Source: JBMOUD01 sp049319665 (lineage in GTDB: Bacteria > Pseudomonadota > Gammaproteobacteria > Enterobacterales > Enterobacteriaceae). Taken from it: a stretch of 64,000 nucleotides of DNA. This document shows, one piece after another, positions 61,975 to 64,000 of this stretch; within the stretch, counting starts at the first letter, position 1, and every line of letters begins with the position of its first letter. Under the pieces are notes generated by a model that did no database searches, was not told the DNA's origin, and was given only the letters and a program-made list of their open reading frames with translations. The stretch lies in NCBI RefSeq assembly GCF_049319665.1, contig NZ_JBMOUD010000001.1, positions 310,001-374,000 on the forward strand, read 5' to 3'. The translations under genes were made by a program, and so were the position numbers.

Positions 61975-62046
61975 CAATGCAGCAATTTTTTAGCAATTCA
62001 ATAAATTCATCTCATTGATTTTTATCAACTTAATGCTTTTCGTATC

Positions 62047-62063
62047 TTGGCACGCATTCTGCA
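62047..62063 (+). promoter_or_regulatory. Sigma-54 promoter of ssuD
   Basis: TTGGCACGCATTCTGCA fits the -24/-12 consensus (TGGCACG-N4-TTGCA) with the invariant GG at 62049-62050 and GC at 62061-62062 separated by exactly 10 nt. Transcription should start near 62074, leaving a leader of about 60 nt. Confidence 0.88.
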
Positions 62064-62132
62064 AATAGATTTATAACCAAAGCCTATCTTTCTATCAAAA
62101 AAAATCAGAATTGGTTATATAGGAAATGCATA

Positions 62133-63305
62133 ATGAGTGAGTTAGTTAAAGATAAAATCAATGTCTTCTGGTTCCTGCCAACCCACGGCGATAGCCGCTA
62201 TCTGGGTACTACCCACGGTGGTCGTCCGGTTGATTTACCTTATTTGCAGCAGGTGGCGCTGGCCGCTGACAATCTGGGTTATTACGGTGTACTGATCCCA
62301 ACCGGAAAAAGCTGCGAAGACTCTTGGCTGGTGGCAGCAGCGTTAGCGCCGATCACTCGCCGTCTACGTTATCTGGTGGCGGTACGCCCGGGCTTGCAGC
62401 CGCCAAGCCTGGCGGCGCGTATGGCCGCAACGCTGGATCGCCTGTCAGAAGGGCGTCTGTTGATTAACGTCGTCACCGGTGGTGATCCGGTAGAGAACAA
62501 GGGCGACGGGATTTTCCTCTCTCATGCCGAGCGTTATAAGGTCACGCAAGAGTTTCTCGAGGTTTACCAGCGTCTGCTAAAAGGCGAGAAAGTCGATTTC
62601 GAGGGCGAACATATTCATGTGGAAGGGGCTGAACTGTTATTCCCGCCGGTGCAAGAAAACGGCCCACCGCTGTTTTTCGGCGGTTCATCGCCCGAGGCGA
62701 TTGATATTGCCGCTAACCAGATTGATACCTACCTGACCTGGGGGGAACCGCTGGAGCAGGTCGCCGAGAAACTGGCGGTAGTACGCCAGCGCGCCGAACA
62801 ACAAGGGCGCACGCTCAATTACGGTATTCGTCTGCATGTGATTGTCCGCGAAACCGAAGAAGAGGCCTGGGCGGCGGCCGACCGGCTGATTAGCCATCTC
62901 GATGAAGAGACTATCGCCGCCGCACAGAAAATCTTTGCACGAATGGACTCTACCGGCCAAAAACGCATGAGTGAATTGCACGGTGGCTCGCGCGACAGCT
63001 TACGTATTGGTCCTAATCTGTGGGCTGGCGTGGGGCTGGTTCGCGGCGGTGCAGGCACAGCGCTGGTGGGCAATCCGCAGCAAGTGGCCGAACGTATCCG
63101 CGAATATCAGGCGCTGGGTATCGACAACTTTATCTTCTCTGGCTACCCGCATCTGGAAGAAGCCCATCGCTTTGCTGAATTAGTGATGCCTTTGCTGCCA
63201 TTGGCGCATCCAACGAATCAAGCGGCTCGCACGGTCAATACCGGACCATTTGGCGAAACCATCGGCGGCGATAAGCGCCCGAGCCCAAAGGCTAAGGACG
63301 CGTGA
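62133..63305 (+). CDS. ssuD: FMNH2-dependent alkanesulfonate monooxygenase
   Basis: Luciferase-like monooxygenase of 390 aa (E. coli SsuD 381 aa) that releases sulfite from C1-C14 alkanesulfonates using reduced FMN from a reductase such as SsuE. Nearly collinear with SsuD: NVFWFLPTHGDSRYLGTTHG, LIPTGKSCEDSWLVAA, LFFGGSSPEAIDIAANQIDT, YLTWGEP, IRLHVIVRETEEEAW and SPYPHLEE-like YPHLEEAHR. AGGAAATGCATA precedes the ATG. No ssuA, B or C genes lie within the window. The stop overlaps the next gene's ATG by one base. Confidence 0.96.
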   Translation: MSELVKDKINVFWFLPTHGDSRYLGTTHGGRPVDLPYLQQVALAADNLGYYGVLIPTGKSCEDSWLVAAALAPITRRLRYLVAVRPGLQPPSLAARMAATLDRLSEGRLLINVVTGGDPVENKGDGIFLSHAERYKVTQEFLEVYQRLLKGEKVDFEGEHIHVEGAELLFPPVQENGPPLFFGGSSPEAIDIAANQIDTYLTWGEPLEQVAEKLAVVRQRAEQQGRTLNYGIRLHVIVRETEEEAWAAADRLISHLDEETIAAAQKIFARMDSTGQKRMSELHGGSRDSLRIGPNLWAGVGLVRGGAGTALVGNPQQVAERIREYQALGIDNFIFSGYPHLEEAHRFAELVMPLLPLAHPTNQAARTVNTGPFGETIGGDKRPSPKAKDA

Positions 63306-64000
63306 TGGCAAAGCGTGAGCACATCATCATCATCGGCGGTGGTTTTAGCGGCACGGCGCTGGCGATTGCGTTGGCGCAGGCTGACGCGGATGTCACGGTG
63401 ATTGATCCGCGCTCAGCGCCCGGCTATGGCGTGGCTTATTCCACTACCGAACCTGCGCACCGTATTAATGTTCCGGCGGAAAGAATGCAACTTTCTGGCG
63501 AGTCACAGGGCGATTTTGACCGCTGGTTCCGCGCCGGTGACGAATTGAATGCTGATCCGCACGCCTTGTGGCACGACGGCAAAGTGTATCCACAGCGCGG
63601 TGCCTTTGGCCGTTATGTTGAGCAGCGTTTCCATGAGGCCAGCCAATCAGGTCGGGCAACGCTGCGTCATCTGGCGGATAGCGTCATTAACATTCAACCT
63701 GATGCGCAGGGTGCCACGGTAACGACTCAAGGCGGCAAAACGTTATATGGCAGTTATGTGGTGCTGGCGGTCAGCCATCCGGCTCCCGCATTGCCGCGCC
63801 AAATTCCTGCCGCACTGGTGTCGCATCCGGCGTTGATTGGCAATCCGTGGCAGGCCAATGCCCTCGATAATATCGTCGCTGATGAACCGCTGGCGATTAT
63901 CGGCACCGGCCTGACCATGGCTGATGTGGTTGCGGCATTACATCGTCGCGGCCATCGCGGACAGATTACCGCCTTCTCGCGTCACGGCTTGCTGCCGCGC
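63305..64000 (+). CDS. FAD/NAD(P)-binding flavoprotein, 3' end beyond window
   Basis: The open frame from ATG 63305 to the window end (232 codons) encodes MAKREHIIIIGGGFSGTALA, a dinucleotide-binding start, then RSAPGYGVAYSTTEPAHRIN and PAERMQLSGESQGDFDRWF, characteristic of the NAD_binding_9 (HI0933-unrelated) class of FAD/NAD(P)-dependent proteins found beside ssu, cysteine or siderophore genes. A second Rossmann stretch (PLAIIGTGLTMADVVAALHR) appears near 200. Translationally coupled to ssuD, so it may supply reducing power or oxidise a sulfonate-derived product; this is inferred from position. Confidence 0.8.
   Translation, partial: MAKREHIIIIGGGFSGTALAIALAQADADVTVIDPRSAPGYGVAYSTTEPAHRINVPAERMQLSGESQGDFDRWFRAGDELNADPHALWHDGKVYPQRGAFGRYVEQRFHEASQSGRATLRHLADSVINIQPDAQGATVTTQGGKTLYGSYVVLAVSHPAPALPRQIPAALVSHPALIGNPWQANALDNIVADEPLAIIGTGLTMADVVAALHRRGHRGQITAFSRHGLLPR

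Overview
The window is chromosomal DNA of a gammaproteobacterium in Enterobacterales, most likely a Yersinia or a close Yersiniaceae relative. The signs are uxuA/uxuB/uxaC/kdgK/eda/uxuR proteins very close to the E. coli ones, a ssuD gene, a serralysin locus of the kind known from Y. ruckeri, Serratia and Erwinia, and small structured intergenic repeats typical of yersiniae. Species assignment is inference. No rRNA, tRNA or CRISPR array was seen.

Layout. 1-1.9 kb: end of a chaperone-usher fimbrial operon (chaperone truncated by the window edge, then a two-domain fimbrial adhesin). 2.1-3.7 kb: PD-(D/E)XK nuclease-family gene with a small exported partner. 3.9-7.0 kb: hscC-like Hsp70 and its membrane J-domain partner. 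7.5-9.4 kb: an AT-rich OLD-family ATPase/nuclease, probably acquired. 9.7-12.6 kb: dat-ddc, making 1,3-diaminopropane. 13.2-14.1 kb: a wrecked RND efflux operon in which acrB-like and oprM-like remnants have been fused. 14.5-21.0 kb: complete type I secretion locus (inhibitor, ABC exporter, membrane fusion protein, outer-membrane channel, serralysin). 21.1-24.7 kb: Fur-boxed FecA-like receptor and a periplasmic binding protein.

24.8-36.9 kb: an amino-acid-type ABC transporter with GNAT acetyltransferase, three paralogous binding proteins sharing one upstream box, an NtaA/SnaA/CmoJ-like flavin monooxygenase and a nitrilase-family amidase. Together these suggest salvage of S-substituted cysteine or a similar organosulfur or amino compound. 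A dead IS3-family element, dld and a LysR gene lie inside. 37-39.5 kb: an alpha/beta hydrolase, then a compact toxin/immunity-like pair. 39.7-51.4 kb: an uncommon catabolic region with two GMC oxidoreductases, a sugar isomerase-like TIM barrel, a HisD-family dehydrogenase, a ThuA-like protein, a thiamine-diphosphate enzyme, an MFS transporter, and XRE and LacI regulators.

51.4-59.9 kb: hexuronate catabolism (uxuR, eda, kdgK, uxaC, uxuB, uxuA and divergent exuT-like transporter) with UxuR/ExuR-type operators. 59.9-64 kb: a sulfonate locus. A sigma-54 activator fused to an SsuA-like binding domain lies divergent from ssuD, which has a textbook -24/-12 promoter and palindromes placed like upstream activator sites. 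A flavoprotein gene then runs off the end.

The strongest candidates for undescribed biology are the activator/binding-protein fusion at ssuD, the free-standing toxin/immunity pair, the oxidoreductase/ThuA/ThDP catabolic region, and the triplicated binding-protein genes with their shared upstream box.
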